64,000 nucleotides of DNA from Sphingobacterium sp. B16(2022) (GCF_012030425.1 NZ_JAAUVN010000001.1:1860001-1924000), one strand, 5' to 3'; numbered from the stretch's first letter, positions 8,676 to 18,645 are shown. Program-made: numbers and translations. Notes: generated by a model from the letters alone, not told the origin.

Positions 8676-11600
8676 TTAAAGGTTAAAATTAATACCCATA
8701 GATACAGACAGCGGATCAGGGATTGCATCTCCAAATTCAGGATCCAGCCCCAGCTTATTCGCTCGCCATATCGTTCCAGGATTTTGGATATAGGCGTACA
8801 CTCGCGCATTCTTTATTCCTGTATTTTTCAAAAGAGGAACTGAATAACTTAATTGGATGTCGCGAAGTTTTATCTGATCTGCCCGTTCAATCAAAGCAGA
8901 TGAATAATAGTAAAGCTCTCCTGCAAAATTGTTGTTGGGGTACGTAAAAGCTGGCACATCTGTCCATTTTTCATCTCCAGGCTTCTGCCAACGTCGAGCA
9001 TAGTCCGAATGCCCCACTCCCTGATCTATAAAATATTTGTTGTAAAATGAAGAACGCATAAATTTATGCCCTAGCTGATAGGATATATTAAAGGATATCT
9101 CAAAATTTTTATACGAGAAATTATTTCGAAAAGATCCAAAATATTTTGGTTGTGAAGTACCATGGTTTTCTAGATCGTCAATAGTACTATTGAATACGAT
9201 CGAAAAATAATCATCCGATATTTCTCCGTCGAGGTAACCCCGGGGCATTCCAGTAGTTGGATCCAAACCTGCCCATTTATACGTCAACAAACTATAAAGG
9301 TCATACCCTTCTACAGCTGTCATCGGACTTGAATATGGCCCCGGTATAAAATTATTACCTCTTCTGTTTTCAATATAAGATTTAACCACTTTTGTCCTAT
9401 TGTAGGCGAAAACCAAATTAGAAGTCCAGTTAAACTCGTTATTATTGATATTTACAGTATTCAACGAAATATCAACCCCACGCCCATCCAGGTCAGCAGA
9501 ATTTATATCCAGAGAACTATATCCCGTAGTCGGATCAATCATGGCTCCCGCTATTAAATCTTTGGATCGCTTTCTATAATATTCCAATGCCCCCGATATC
9601 CGATCTTTAAAAGAAAAATCCAATCCCAAATTCAACATTCCCACACGCTCCCAACGTAAATTGGGATTTGGAGGAGATTGCATACTGGCATAAGGCTGAC
9701 CTGTAGTATAATCAGGAGAAGGCTGTATATTGATGATCGGATAAGCAGCCGTACTATTATTGACATTACCATTGTACCCATAAGTGGCTCTTAATTTCAA
9801 TAAAGGGAATAGCTGATCATTAATGAAAGATTCTTTAGAGAGTAACCACGCTCCTCCTATGGACCAAAAGGGTTGACCACGACCATTTGTTTTTACACCA
9901 AATAAATTCGACGCATCTTTACGCGCACTTCCACTAAAAATATAACGGTTGTTATACGTGTAGGTTGCATTTGTAAAATACGAAGTATAACGATTTGTAT
10001 AAGCACCTAAATAGGAATAATCATACAGAAAAACCTGTCCTGCCGTTCCATTTAAAGCAGGAATTAATTTACCGGTTTGTACAGGCTGATGGGTCAAGAA
10101 TTCAGGATCATACCCCCAATAAGCAGTGTTTTGAACAGAACTTCTGATCTGTCTCACCTCAACACCCGCTATGGCATTTAAATCATGGAGTTCATTCCAA
10201 TTCTTTTGAAAATCCATCTGGTACCGTGCCTGGTGCGTATCGTTATTATTGTGGGAAGTATTGAGGTAATCACCAACTGGTAAATTCCACGTCACTTTAT
10301 CCTTATCCCATGATGCCCGATAATTAATTGTTTCACGCAAATGAACTGATCCTATCCCCTGCCAATTTTCTATCGGCTGAACTGCGCGCTGATAAGCATA
10401 TTGAAGTGAAGCATTTAGAGATGGTAAGATCTGATAATTAACTTTGGTATTTAAAAACGTTTCTCTAATATTGGTTAAAATGTGGGTATCATATAACTCA
10501 TCTAATGGTCGATATTTCCAATCCAACAATCTTCCTCCTGCTACAGTATCTCTGAATATCGGATTAAAGCCAATAGCATCCACAACCAACGGATTTCCAT
10601 GTTCATCGGCCATTTTCATGTAGGGGGCATTTCCTTGACCTCTCCCCATAAGATTATAACCGACCATAGCCGTGTTAGCATCCTTCCTTTTCGATTCAGT
10701 GTAAGTAATTCCAAGATCCAATGTCAGATTTTTAATCGGTCGAAGTTGTGTGTTATTTTTAACGGTCAAACGGTTATAAGAGGAGGTCACGACATCGTCC
10801 AAGTTTTTATCATAACCAATAGAAAAAGAAGTATTCATCTTTTCTGAACCTCCGCTTAACTGCACATTGTATTGCTGGTTCATAGACTCACGATAAATGT
10901 ATTTCAAGAAATCCTCCCGCATATCGATACCCCGCAATACATCCAGTTGTCGATTCAAATCAAGTTGGTTCAAATCACCTTCTTTGTGCTTTTTCAACAA
11001 TTGAATCACGGGTGTCAAATTAACATCGTATCGATTCATACGACTGTTCCAATAGCCTTTATCAAACAGTTCTTTTTCCAGATCGATATAATCTGATGTA
11101 TTCATCTGGGAATAATAATACAGATCGGGTTTCTGTGCAATAGTCACATTACTGTTCACTGAAAGCTGAAAAGGCTGGTTGTATTTACCACGCTTAGTGG
11201 TGATCACGATGACCCCATTACCAGATTGAGCTCCCCAAATAGATGAAGCCGCAGCATCCTTTAGTACGGTGATATTCTCGATATCATTCGGGTTGATATT
11301 ATTAAATGTTCCAATATATTTATCGAATGACCACGGATAAGGTACCCCATCAATTACTACCAAAGGATTTATATCAGAATTCATTGTACTTTCACCACGA
11401 ATTTTAATTCCTAAATATCGACCGCGATTTGGCGCATATGTTTTATTCGTAGATATACTCGGCACCACATCTTCCAGCCTACTCACAAAATCTGCCGAAA
11501 CCTTCCGATTGAATAACTTATTATCCACAAATTCAAAGCTTCCGGTCGCCCTTTCTTTGGGTATTTTCTGGTATCCCGTAGACACCACTTCTACCTCGTC

Positions 11601-11939
11601 AATTTGATTTTCGACAGGATTTAGTTGCACAGACAACACCACACCAGATGTATAATCCAGCTCCAGGGTTTTGTAGCCGACAGAGGTGAACTTCACTTTG
11701 CCGCTACGCTGGGATATAGCAATACTGAAAGAGCCATCTTTCTTGGTTGATGTCTTCACGTTATCCGATTCAACACGCACAGATACAGCTTGTAATGGCT
11801 TCTTATCTACAGCAGAAATAACCGTTCCCTGCAACACATAATTTTGCTTATTCTGAGCTTGTGCGGATACTGATCCAAAAGTCATCAACAGCAGTAAGAT
11901 TAATGGTGCTGAAAACACTGATTTTCCCAATCGACTCAT
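8676..11939 (-). CDS. SusC/RagA-family TonB-linked outer-membrane receptor
   Basis: 1087 residues from the ATG at 11939. A GTG five codons upstream (11954) with an AAGGAGG box is an alternative start. Signal peptide (FSAPLILLLLMTFGSVSAQAQ), then a carboxypeptidase-regulatory-like domain (GTVISAVDKKPLQAVSVRVE), a plug domain with the SusC pattern (GESTMNSDINPLVVIDGVPYP, ITVLKDAAASSIWGAQSGNG) and the beta barrel. No STN signalling domain precedes the regulatory-like domain, so the role of the nearby sigma/FecR pair is not obvious from this protein. The same frame stays open for 510 more codons upstream, but that part reads as non-coding. Forms the import complex with SusD. Confidence 0.92.
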   Translation of the reverse strand: MSRLGKSVFSAPLILLLLMTFGSVSAQAQNKQNYVLQGTVISAVDKKPLQAVSVRVESDNVKTSTKKDGSFSIAISQRSGKVKFTSVGYKTLELDYTSGVVLSVQLNPVENQIDEVEVVSTGYQKIPKERATGSFEFVDNKLFNRKVSADFVSRLEDVVPSISTNKTYAPNRGRYLGIKIRGESTMNSDINPLVVIDGVPYPWSFDKYIGTFNNINPNDIENITVLKDAAASSIWGAQSGNGVIVITTKRGKYNQPFQLSVNSNVTIAQKPDLYYYSQMNTSDYIDLEKELFDKGYWNSRMNRYDVNLTPVIQLLKKHKEGDLNQLDLNRQLDVLRGIDMREDFLKYIYRESMNQQYNVQLSGGSEKMNTSFSIGYDKNLDDVVTSSYNRLTVKNNTQLRPIKNLTLDLGITYTESKRKDANTAMVGYNLMGRGQGNAPYMKMADEHGNPLVVDAIGFNPIFRDTVAGGRLLDWKYRPLDELYDTHILTNIRETFLNTKVNYQILPSLNASLQYAYQRAVQPIENWQGIGSVHLRETINYRASWDKDKVTWNLPVGDYLNTSHNNNDTHQARYQMDFQKNWNELHDLNAIAGVEVRQIRSSVQNTAYWGYDPEFLTHQPVQTGKLIPALNGTAGQVFLYDYSYLGAYTNRYTSYFTNATYTYNNRYIFSGSARKDASNLFGVKTNGRGQPFWSIGGAWLLSKESFINDQLFPLLKLRATYGYNGNVNNSTAAYPIINIQPSPDYTTGQPYASMQSPPNPNLRWERVGMLNLGLDFSFKDRISGALEYYRKRSKDLIAGAMIDPTTGYSSLDINSADLDGRGVDISLNTVNINNNEFNWTSNLVFAYNRTKVVKSYIENRRGNNFIPGPYSSPMTAVEGYDLYSLLTYKWAGLDPTTGMPRGYLDGEISDDYFSIVFNSTIDDLENHGTSQPKYFGSFRNNFSYKNFEISFNISYQLGHKFMRSSFYNKYFIDQGVGHSDYARRWQKPGDEKWTDVPAFTYPNNNFAGELYYYSSALIERADQIKLRDIQLSYSVPLLKNTGIKNARVYAYIQNPGTIWRANKLGLDPEFGDAIPDPLSVSMGINFNL

Positions 11940-13496
11940 AAAACTCTCATTCACATCATCTCTAACACCTCCTTGCTTTTGATTTGAAAAGCATTTTAAG
12001 CGATTAGACTGATTATTAATGCAAAACCACTCAGATACCTGACAAAAGAAATTGGATCGCTTAAATCCTCTTATTTGAGATAAAGCACTTTCAGTGTAGG
12101 GATCAAGTATGGATGAAGCATAGATAAAGCGTTGATAGTGCGTCAGTAGTGCGTAAATGGGTACCGTTTTACGCACTATCCATGCATTACCAGTACTTAG
12201 CATACGCATTACGGACGCTTGGGCAACACATGGAAAACTAAATCCAAATACTTTCCTAGCACAAGCCAGTCCAAGCACTGCTAAGCTACTAACCTCAGTA
12301 GCTCTTTGGTAGCTCTCCAGTACATTCCCAGTACCTTTTGGGTACCTTTTCGGTAGGGCATTGGTGAATAAACCGTACACTGAACGTACATTAACCATGA
12401 TTTTAGCAAGTACATTCTTCATGAAAATCATAAAAAAAGCAAAGCCACTGGTTCGGATCTTGTTCGGGCTTTCTTTTAACCTTCTTTTACCCTTGTAGTA
12501 AGTTTCCCCGTAACTGCACCACACTTGTACCGTAGTTGCACCGTCCTTTTCCTGGTGCAGGGACGGGAGAGGTACGGTGCCCATACGGTGCAACGACGGA
12601 CGGAGGTAAAACAAGGTCCGAAGCGGGTTAAAAGCAGGTATATAGCGGGTACCTCTCAGAAAATGCCTCAATTTGCTGTTTGCCACATCCAGTAAACTTC
12701 TACTAACTTTCTTTTCCCTGTCTTGCCCCCTTTTTCTACTTCCACTTGACTTTTGCTCGACTATCCTTCGACTTTTCATGCACTGTAGCCGATGAAATCC
12801 CGATGCCAAGTCGAAGCCCAGTCGCAGAAACTTAGAAGTTGGTGTTAAGTTGGTCAGGAAAAAATCAGAATTTATTAACCCTTCCATTTTTCCAGTTTTT
12901 CTTTGCCTACCTTCTGCTATTTCTTTGGTATTTCCTTGCTTGTTTATTGCCGATTCATTGCCGTTTGTCTGGCATTTCATTGCCAATTCGTTACCGTTTC
13001 TAGGCTTATTCTTTACTTCTTGCAGGCTTCTCCTTGCAGACTCCGTTACACCTTGCTTGCCTTTTCTGTGCTCTTTTATTACTGTTTGCTCGGTATATTG
13101 ACAATCAGCTATCAAAGATCTACCCATGGATTGCCGAGCCAACCTATACTCAGGTACAAGGCAGTCCCTAAGGATAACCAGACTTTCACCAGCAATGTAT
13201 AAACGAAAGATTAAACCATCACTAGTTGCATGTGCAATATTATTTTCTAGCGCTTTTTTAGCAACAGAAAATTCAGTTAATTCCGTCTGCTTTTTGCTCA
13301 ACAGCACACCTTCCCTTTCAGGCTTAAATAGTTTCCGGAGATAATCCCAGAACTTGACTATATATTGTATGTTTATGTTCATTATTTTATTTTTTTGGAC
13401 ATAAAGCTTCCCTGCTCCGTTTACTACCAAGGGAGACTTGATCATCAAGACCTTTTCCCTCGGCAGCATCCGGAGATCACAGGTAGTGAAACTTTA
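11940..13496. repeat. Degenerate short-repeat region upstream of susC
   Basis: About 1.55 kb without a convincing gene. Many short words recur imperfectly, for example GGTAGCTCT twice near 12300, CAGTAC plus GGTACCTTTT near 12320-12350, GTGCGTnA around 12140-12180, GTACGGTGC/GTACCG near 12530-12600, and ATTGCCG/ATTGCCA near 12945-12990. It is more GC-rich than its surroundings. The minus strand has one frame (in phase with susC) open for 510 codons to 13469, and other frames are also long. The translations are low-complexity and lack domains. I read it as repeat DNA rather than genes. Confidence 0.5.
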
Positions 13497-14189
13497 TTAA
13501 TACTTTTCTAAGATTAACTCTTGGTTTTCTTTTACCGCTCTTTTGGCTTTAATGATCATCATAAGCTGTTCCTCCCAGATCAACTCTACAGACTCTCCTG
13601 CTATGCTCAATACCTTGCGACTATCTTTTACGATGGTCAATCTTTCTAAGGTCACTTCTATTCCAAAGTGCTTGTTGAGATCGTTCAGTATCCGTTGTCG
13701 GTATTCTTCCCTTTCTGTCCGTGCTGGTACTGCCAGTTCATAGCAATATGAGGAGATACTCTGCCCTTTCTCTATTGGTATAAACCGCTCCTTATGATCT
13801 CCTAACACCAGTATTTGGTTAGTTGGAAAGTTAGCAGGTAGTCCCAGAGCAAAGAGATAAATCTCAATGACGGTCATATTGATCAGTGAGATCCGCAGTA
13901 CATCGGTGTTGTCATTGCGCACCACCATACTGAAAGAATCCGAAGGCTCTAACAGGCGGATCATGAGCGAATAATAACGCTGCTTCGGTCTTTCCTTCAT
14001 GACATACTTCATCGCCGAATGCGCGGAGCATTCGGAAACTGGTAGCGACAAATTTTTAAAAAATCGTTCGGGTAAAAGTGTGATCATAGTTCGTTTTTTA
14101 ATAACAGGAACACATTTTTCACGCAGATAAGAAGACATTTCCTCTCTTAGGGTTAGCGCATAGCTCTCCCAATAGCAAGTATTTTGCAT
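13497..14189 (-). CDS. Hypothetical protein, 230 aa
   Basis: 230 residues from the ATG at 14189; an internal ATG (MITLLPERFF, residue 35) is an alternative start. No signal peptide or membrane helix. The protein alternates strands and helices (YYSLMIRLLEPSDSF, ISLINMTVIEIYLFALGLP), and its C-terminal part is Lys/Glu-rich. It is the first same-strand gene upstream of susC but is separated from it by 1.5 kb of repeat DNA. No family recognised. Confidence 0.6.
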   Translation of the reverse strand: MQNTCYWESYALTLREEMSSYLREKCVPVIKKRTMITLLPERFFKNLSLPVSECSAHSAMKYVMKERPKQRYYSLMIRLLEPSDSFSMVVRNDNTDVLRISLINMTVIEIYLFALGLPANFPTNQILVLGDHKERFIPIEKGQSISSYCYELAVPARTEREEYRQRILNDLNKHFGIEVTLERLTIVKDSRKVLSIAGESVELIWEEQLMMIIKAKRAVKENQELILEKY

Positions 14190-15158
14190 TGTTTAAAAGT
14201 TTAAATTGGTTCCCTTAAAACCGAACAATTTGGACATGGCTCGCGCCGTAAGGAAACCAGTTAAAAAAATATTAAATCAAGAAAATGCAATTTTACGTCA
14301 GCGTCAATTGGTTATATAATGGTCTTCATTATTGCATTATTTGGGTTAAAGAACAAGAACCGACTTTCCTTTATTGCTGTAAATCAATAAAACTTGATGA
14401 CAATAATTTGCTTTATGACTAGAAAAGTGTAATTTTAAGTTGCAAAACGTCAAAATCCGATCCAATTTAGCCTATGCAAGCAATTGTATATCAAAATGAA
14501 AGTCGGTAAACATAAGCCATCATAGCATGGGAACAAGCTAGTTTTAACCTTATTAGAACGTCATTTTTAATATTAAGTATGGTCGCTACCCCATGCTTTT
14601 ACTAAAATGCGCCTTTTTAGATTTGGAACAATCTTCCCCTATCCTATTTATACTTATATTTTACTAAACGCCCTATTCTGGCGCGCAGGATATGTTCTTT
14701 ATAAAATTGAAATTGGTGAACCGATGACTCTGATCCTTGATCATGTCTTGGATGGTTCTTTGGGTGGTTACTTTTCGTTTCATCATAATTAATTTTTGGT
14801 TATGGTGAACGATGTTAGTCTCAAAGGGTTGGAGATACCTTGTACAAAACAAGGGGTGGTTCCAACTCTGGGCCTGAAGGTGACTAGCCTTTTTGCCTCT
14901 TCCCGAAGGAGTCTGGCGCAATCCCCAGAGTTTACGCGGAACCACCCACATGCTTCTTTATAAAAGAATTACAAATGTAATAATTTTTTTGAGCACGGGG
15001 CGATTTCACGGTTCTCTCGAGATAAATTAGTCGTTTACAGGTCGAGGTACATCGTTAATCAAGGCTTATTAGCCGAGAATTTCAAATCGCTTAAACAAAG
15101 ATAACTAACGGGTTCCATAAAACCAAATAAAATAAAAGGAACCGATTAAATATTAATT
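14190..15158. other. 969-bp intergenic region with a candidate structured RNA
   Basis: No convincing protein gene. A strong two-part hairpin (14854-14947) is listed separately. On the minus strand a 37-codon ORF (ATG at 14783, starting MMKRKVTTQRTIQDMI, ending at 14673) follows about 70 bp after that hairpin behind an A-rich leader, so it might be a small gene with a structured leader. Evidence is thin. The remainder is AT-rich sequence. Confidence 0.45.
14854..14947. ncRNA. Candidate structured RNA (two-step long hairpin)
   Basis: A 10-bp perfect outer stem (GGGTGGTTCC at 14854-14863 with GGAACCACCC at 14938-14947) runs directly, with a 5-nt one-sided bulge (14933-14937), into a 9-bp perfect inner stem (AACTCTGGG at 14864-14872 with CCCAGAGTT at 14924-14932). 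The enclosed ~50 nt contain a further small hairpin (CTTCC..GGAG near 14899-14911). The block is GC-rich in AT-rich surroundings. It does not match the SRP RNA apical loop or any riboswitch I know. Strand cannot be set from the fold alone. Confidence 0.45.
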
Positions 15159-15704
15159 ATGGTAGAAAACGAGCTAGCTAAAAAGGACTTAGATAATTTT
15201 TGTGCTTATGTACTTTCCAGAAAATTACTGCTTGGTTTATCGAACGAAGGGTTTGGTAAGAAGGTCAATATTTCCAAGGGAGAAATTAGTAAAATTCTTA
15301 GTAAGAAACGTCAAGGAGTTTCTCTGAACTCCTTCTATCTTATTGCTATAAACTCAGGTGATACCATAGAAAATGCAAGAGACTATATTTATCCTCACAG
15401 AAAATTTAATCTGAAAAAAGTCAAGATCGATACGAAGGAAAAGAAAAGTGCAAATAAGTTCGGATTATATATGAAGGAAAACTTCGATTCAGACACCATT
15501 GAATATGTTGGTGGTAAAAATTCCTTTGACATCATCCAGCAAAAGACTGGGATCGAAGAAAAGCGATTAAAAGACATCTATTACAAAACAGGTGCACCAG
15601 AACCTTTCGAATTCTTACTTATCGAAAAAGCAGTCGGAAAGAAACCAGGTGAAATGATGAAGGACTATATCGAAAAGCATCCCATTAAAAATTATAATCA
15701 TTAA
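15159..15704 (+). CDS. HTH transcriptional regulator
   Basis: 181 residues. Residues ~22-65 form an XRE-like helix-turn-helix (LLGLSNEGFGKKVNISKGEISKILSKKRQGVS). The second half (~120-165) has another HTH-like stretch (FDIIQQKTGIEEKRLKDIYYKTG). It is cytoplasmic and basic overall. It is followed 39 bp later, same strand, by the DUF3825 gene, so the two may be one unit. Its place at the left end of the defence stretch fits a local regulator, but the target is unknown. Confidence 0.65.
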   Translation: MVENELAKKDLDNFCAYVLSRKLLLGLSNEGFGKKVNISKGEISKILSKKRQGVSLNSFYLIAINSGDTIENARDYIYPHRKFNLKKVKIDTKEKKSANKFGLYMKENFDSDTIEYVGGKNSFDIIQQKTGIEEKRLKDIYYKTGAPEPFEFLLIEKAVGKKPGEMMKDYIEKHPIKNYNH

Positions 15705-15743
15705 ATTTAAAATATTAAACATTATTTCAAAATAATTAATACT

Positions 15744-16490
15744 ATGAGCCTATTTGATTTTACATGGTTTCCCAATTTCAGTCAGAGTATTGAAGATTTA
15801 AAAGAATTGGCAATGGAAGATAATTGGGATTATTGCAATGACCCAACTGGCAAGCACCCAATCCTAGTTAATTACGTTCACCATACATTTGAGAAAGTAC
15901 ATGGCGAGGCAAAGATTGAATATACAGAAGATTTCTGTTGTTTCAACACTGGGCTAGTTACTGAAAATCAGGAAGAAATTTTTTGTTATCTTCAAATTAA
16001 TAAAAGACCTAACTCATCCATACCGTACTATTTCATTGGATGGAGGAAATCAAGCCACAGAGATCTTTCAAAGTTTTCTAAGTTGGCTGATGTAGCTAAC
16101 TATATCACTGATCCTTCTGATTTAATTTATAACCCTCAATTTGAATTACGAATCAACATAGATCACATAATTCAGGATAATAAAGAAAGATTTCCTACAC
16201 CGTTAAATCGAATGGAAAACTATTTATTATCAAATATACTTCAGGGAACCATTGAAGATGCAAAGCGAAGAGTTAAGAGGAATTATAAAACCGCAATACC
16301 TCAATATTATAAAGGCAAACTTCAATTACTTTTGCCTTTATGCCTACAAGAAAAAGGAAAGGCAGACTTAGCGTTGGTCATAGAAAAGGAAAATGATGTT
16401 TATCGTGCTTCTACATGCTTGACTCTAGATATGGCGATTAATAATGCTAGGCTTATAGCTAAGCCTGATGATGAATGGTTAAAAGTTTAA
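15744..16490 (+). CDS. DUF3825-domain protein
   Basis: 248 residues. The C-terminal two thirds match the DUF3825 pattern as I know it: FNTGLVTENQEEIFCYLQ near residue 70, a middle part with PSDLIYNPQFELRINIDHII, then AKRRVKRNYKTAIPQYYKGK, LQLLLPLCLQEKGKADLALV and the end motif LTLDMAINNARLIAKPDDEWL. DUF3825 proteins occur in bacterial defence and mobile regions and have been linked to RNA/OST-HTH contexts. The biochemical role is not established here. Co-directional with the HTH regulator. Confidence 0.8.
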   Translation: MSLFDFTWFPNFSQSIEDLKELAMEDNWDYCNDPTGKHPILVNYVHHTFEKVHGEAKIEYTEDFCCFNTGLVTENQEEIFCYLQINKRPNSSIPYYFIGWRKSSHRDLSKFSKLADVANYITDPSDLIYNPQFELRINIDHIIQDNKERFPTPLNRMENYLLSNILQGTIEDAKRRVKRNYKTAIPQYYKGKLQLLLPLCLQEKGKADLALVIEKENDVYRASTCLTLDMAINNARLIAKPDDEWLKV

Positions 16491-17137
16491 ATATATTTTT
16501 ATATATAAACATATATTTATATATTTGCATTAAAGAAATACATCAAGATAAAAGATAATTAAATATATTTTTATTTTTATTGAACTTCAAGATAGACTTA
16601 CAAGAAAAACTAAAGAAACAAGATAGCCCTCTTTTAGAGGGCATTTTTTATTTACTTCCTTGAACAACATCATAAGCATTCTGCATACTAAAATCAATTG
16701 ACACCCCTTGTCGTGTGTAGGATTGGGTAGAGTTTCAAATTACTAAATTAGTATCATTGATACTGAGCTACTCATATATGTTTTAAGGAAATACAGTCCA
16801 GTACTCAGTAGAATATTTCTAGACCAATCATGAAAGTCGCTCAGTTAATTTTTAAGATCGATAGTACTGGAGTCTTTTGCCCTTCTGCTATGGAAAAGAA
16901 CTCCCAAAAGATTATTACTTATTTATATATTCCTATTCAAAAAATTTTAAGTTCCGGAGTCATTCGAGGACCTTCACGTACAAGATTTCAATCTCTGGCA
17001 TTGATCTTATCTGCAATTCCTTTGGATTCCAATTAACTGTTTTCTTAACCTGAAGGAGTAATATTAATGCCATAAACATCAGTGTTTATTATAAAACATT
17101 CAAGGCGAATAAATCTATAAGGTTTAGCTAAGAGATA
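16491..17137. other. Intergenic region between DUF3825 gene and sigma-54 activator
   Basis: 647 bp. Contains one clear terminator-like hairpin (16626-16650). A 68-codon ORF at 16830-17036 has a random-looking translation and is not supported. No tRNA or attachment-site duplication was recognised, although this is a plausible left edge for the CBASS segment. Confidence 0.5.
16626..16650 (+). terminator. Rho-independent terminator
   Basis: Stem GCCCTC / GAGGGC with a TTTTA loop (16626-16642) followed by a run of T. It probably ends transcription of the HTH-DUF3825 pair. Confidence 0.75.
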
Positions 17138-18568
17138 TTAAACATTTTTCAACTTTGCTTTTAAAGTATTAATAGCAATACCGAGTAATCTAGCAGCTTC
17201 GGCATTGCTATTCGTCATTTTTAAAACCTTTGCAATATGACTTCTTTCAACAGATACCAAATCCAATTTATCCTCTTCTTTTGGGGCTAATATTCTTGAA
17301 GGCACTGAATCTACTGAAACATTTTTTTCATTGTAAACATAAAAACTTTCGATAAGATTTTCTAACTCACGGACATTGCCAGGAAATTTATATTTCAATA
17401 TTAAATGAAAAACTTCTTTATCCAATAATAATTGCTTTGTCCGCTTGAAGATTTTTTTCTTGGTTTTAAGAAAAAAATCTATCAATTCCCTTCTTTCTAC
17501 TTCGTTCCTTTCCCTCAAAGAAGGCAATGTTAATTCAGTAACTGTCAATCGATAATAAAGGTCCCAGCGAAATTTTCCTTCAGCACATAAACCCGGTAAA
17601 TCCTTGTTAGTTGCGGCTATAACTCGAACATCAATTTTTCTTTCCTTAGTAGCTCCCACCCCTATTATTTTCTTTTCTTGAATTACCCTAAGTAATGATT
17701 GTTGCATGAAAGGAGAAATATCTCCTATCTCATCCAAAAAGACAGAGCCACCTCTAGCCTCTTCAAAAAAACCAATTTTATCTTCTATAGCTCCAGTAAA
17801 AGCTCCTTTTTTATGGCCAAATAATTGGGATGATAGTAATTCATCGGTTAATGCAGAACAATTCACAGCAATAAATGGTTTTTCTGCGCGAGAAGATTCT
17901 TTATGAATGAAGTTTGCTAAATGCTCCTTCCCAACTCCACTTTCTCCATAAATTAATGATGTTACCGAATCCGCTGCAGCAATCAGTCTCGCTTTGTTAT
18001 AAATAGGCTTTAGCGATTGTGTTATTTTGTAATTCTCTACGTGTGAATCCAGCGATCGTTCCTTCATTAAACTACTTAAAGGAATCGTAGACTTTTCTGT
18101 AGTTATTTGAAGCAATTCCGGCTTAGAACTTTTGGAGTGTACCGCTGGCCTAACTTGAAACAAAGAAGTTTTAAAAGCAGAAGATTCATGAATTAAGTAC
18201 CAAGATATCTGCATTGCAGAGGTGCCTGGAGAGAAGAAAATATCTATATCATCATCTTTATGAAACTTCAAAAGATATGACTCAACTTTACTTCGTATCT
18301 CGTCAATATCGATAACATCTAATACATCTATATAATACACTTCAACAAAATGTTCATTGAACACCTTATTCAATTCTGACCTAAGCAACTCCACCTTGGG
18401 ATTAGGCTCATCCGCCCTACCTTGACATAATATTACATGCTTATCATTTTTATAGAATTCTTTATGATAGTTAAATGTCGGTCCACTTAAATTCACTTTG
18501 TTGCCTCTTTCATTGTTTTCCTTTTGAAAATCGTGCATTGCCGCAACCCAAGATAATAATATTTTCAT
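17138..18568 (-). CDS. Sigma-54-dependent activator with CARF/RtcR-like sensor domain
   Basis: 476 residues. An N-terminal alpha/beta domain (1-~175) has the loop SPGTSAMQ at 113-120, which resembles the ligand-binding loop of CARF/RtcR-type sensor domains. The central AAA+ domain has Walker A GESGVGKE (208-215), the sigma-54-contacting GAFTGA loop (255-260) and Walker B VFLDE (276-280). A Fis-type HTH lies at ~435-476 (AEAARLLGIAINTLKAKL). It is divergent from the CBASS operon. Its start codon overlaps one arm of a 14-bp palindrome, and a sigma-54 promoter lies before the operon, so it probably activates CBASS when its sensor binds a signal. The signal, perhaps a nucleotide, is inferred. Confidence 0.88.
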   Translation of the reverse strand: MKILLSWVAAMHDFQKENNERGNKVNLSGPTFNYHKEFYKNDKHVILCQGRADEPNPKVELLRSELNKVFNEHFVEVYYIDVLDVIDIDEIRSKVESYLLKFHKDDDIDIFFSPGTSAMQISWYLIHESSAFKTSLFQVRPAVHSKSSKPELLQITTEKSTIPLSSLMKERSLDSHVENYKITQSLKPIYNKARLIAAADSVTSLIYGESGVGKEHLANFIHKESSRAEKPFIAVNCSALTDELLSSQLFGHKKGAFTGAIEDKIGFFEEARGGSVFLDEIGDISPFMQQSLLRVIQEKKIIGVGATKERKIDVRVIAATNKDLPGLCAEGKFRWDLYYRLTVTELTLPSLRERNEVERRELIDFFLKTKKKIFKRTKQLLLDKEVFHLILKYKFPGNVRELENLIESFYVYNEKNVSVDSVPSRILAPKEEDKLDLVSVERSHIAKVLKMTNSNAEAARLLGIAINTLKAKLKNV

Positions 18569-18604
18569 ATCAATATTTGATAGTTTAAAGTCAAATATTG
18601 ATAT
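18567..18604. promoter_or_regulatory. Perfect palindrome, putative activator (UAS) site
   Basis: ATATCAATATTTGA (18567-18580) and its exact reverse complement TCAAATATTGATAT (18591-18604) separated by 10 bp. It overlaps the start codon of the sigma-54 activator gene and lies about 65 bp upstream of the sigma-54 promoter of the CBASS operon. Position, symmetry and length fit the enhancer site of the Fis-type HTH, with possible autoregulation. Confidence 0.75.
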
Positions 18605-18645
18605 ATATAATTAAAAAAACAAGTGTTTTGAGCTGTTTTTTTCAG

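Noticed and set aside
8666..8809. Long N-terminal extension of SusD
   Set aside because: It overlaps the end of susC and would bury the lipoprotein signal. The ATG at 8665 gives a proper lipobox.
11940..13469. N-terminal extension of SusC as real protein
   Set aside because: The in-frame extension is low-complexity and basic, comes before a perfect signal peptide, and the DNA is full of degenerate short repeats. The start at 11939 gives a normal-length SusC.
14854..14947. SRP (4.5S) RNA gene
   Set aside because: The conserved apical GGAA tetraloop with the AGCAG/GUCAGG asymmetric loop is not present on either strand.
16830..17036. 68-aa plus-strand ORF as a gene
   Set aside because: Random-looking peptide, no ribosome-binding site, and no partner genes.
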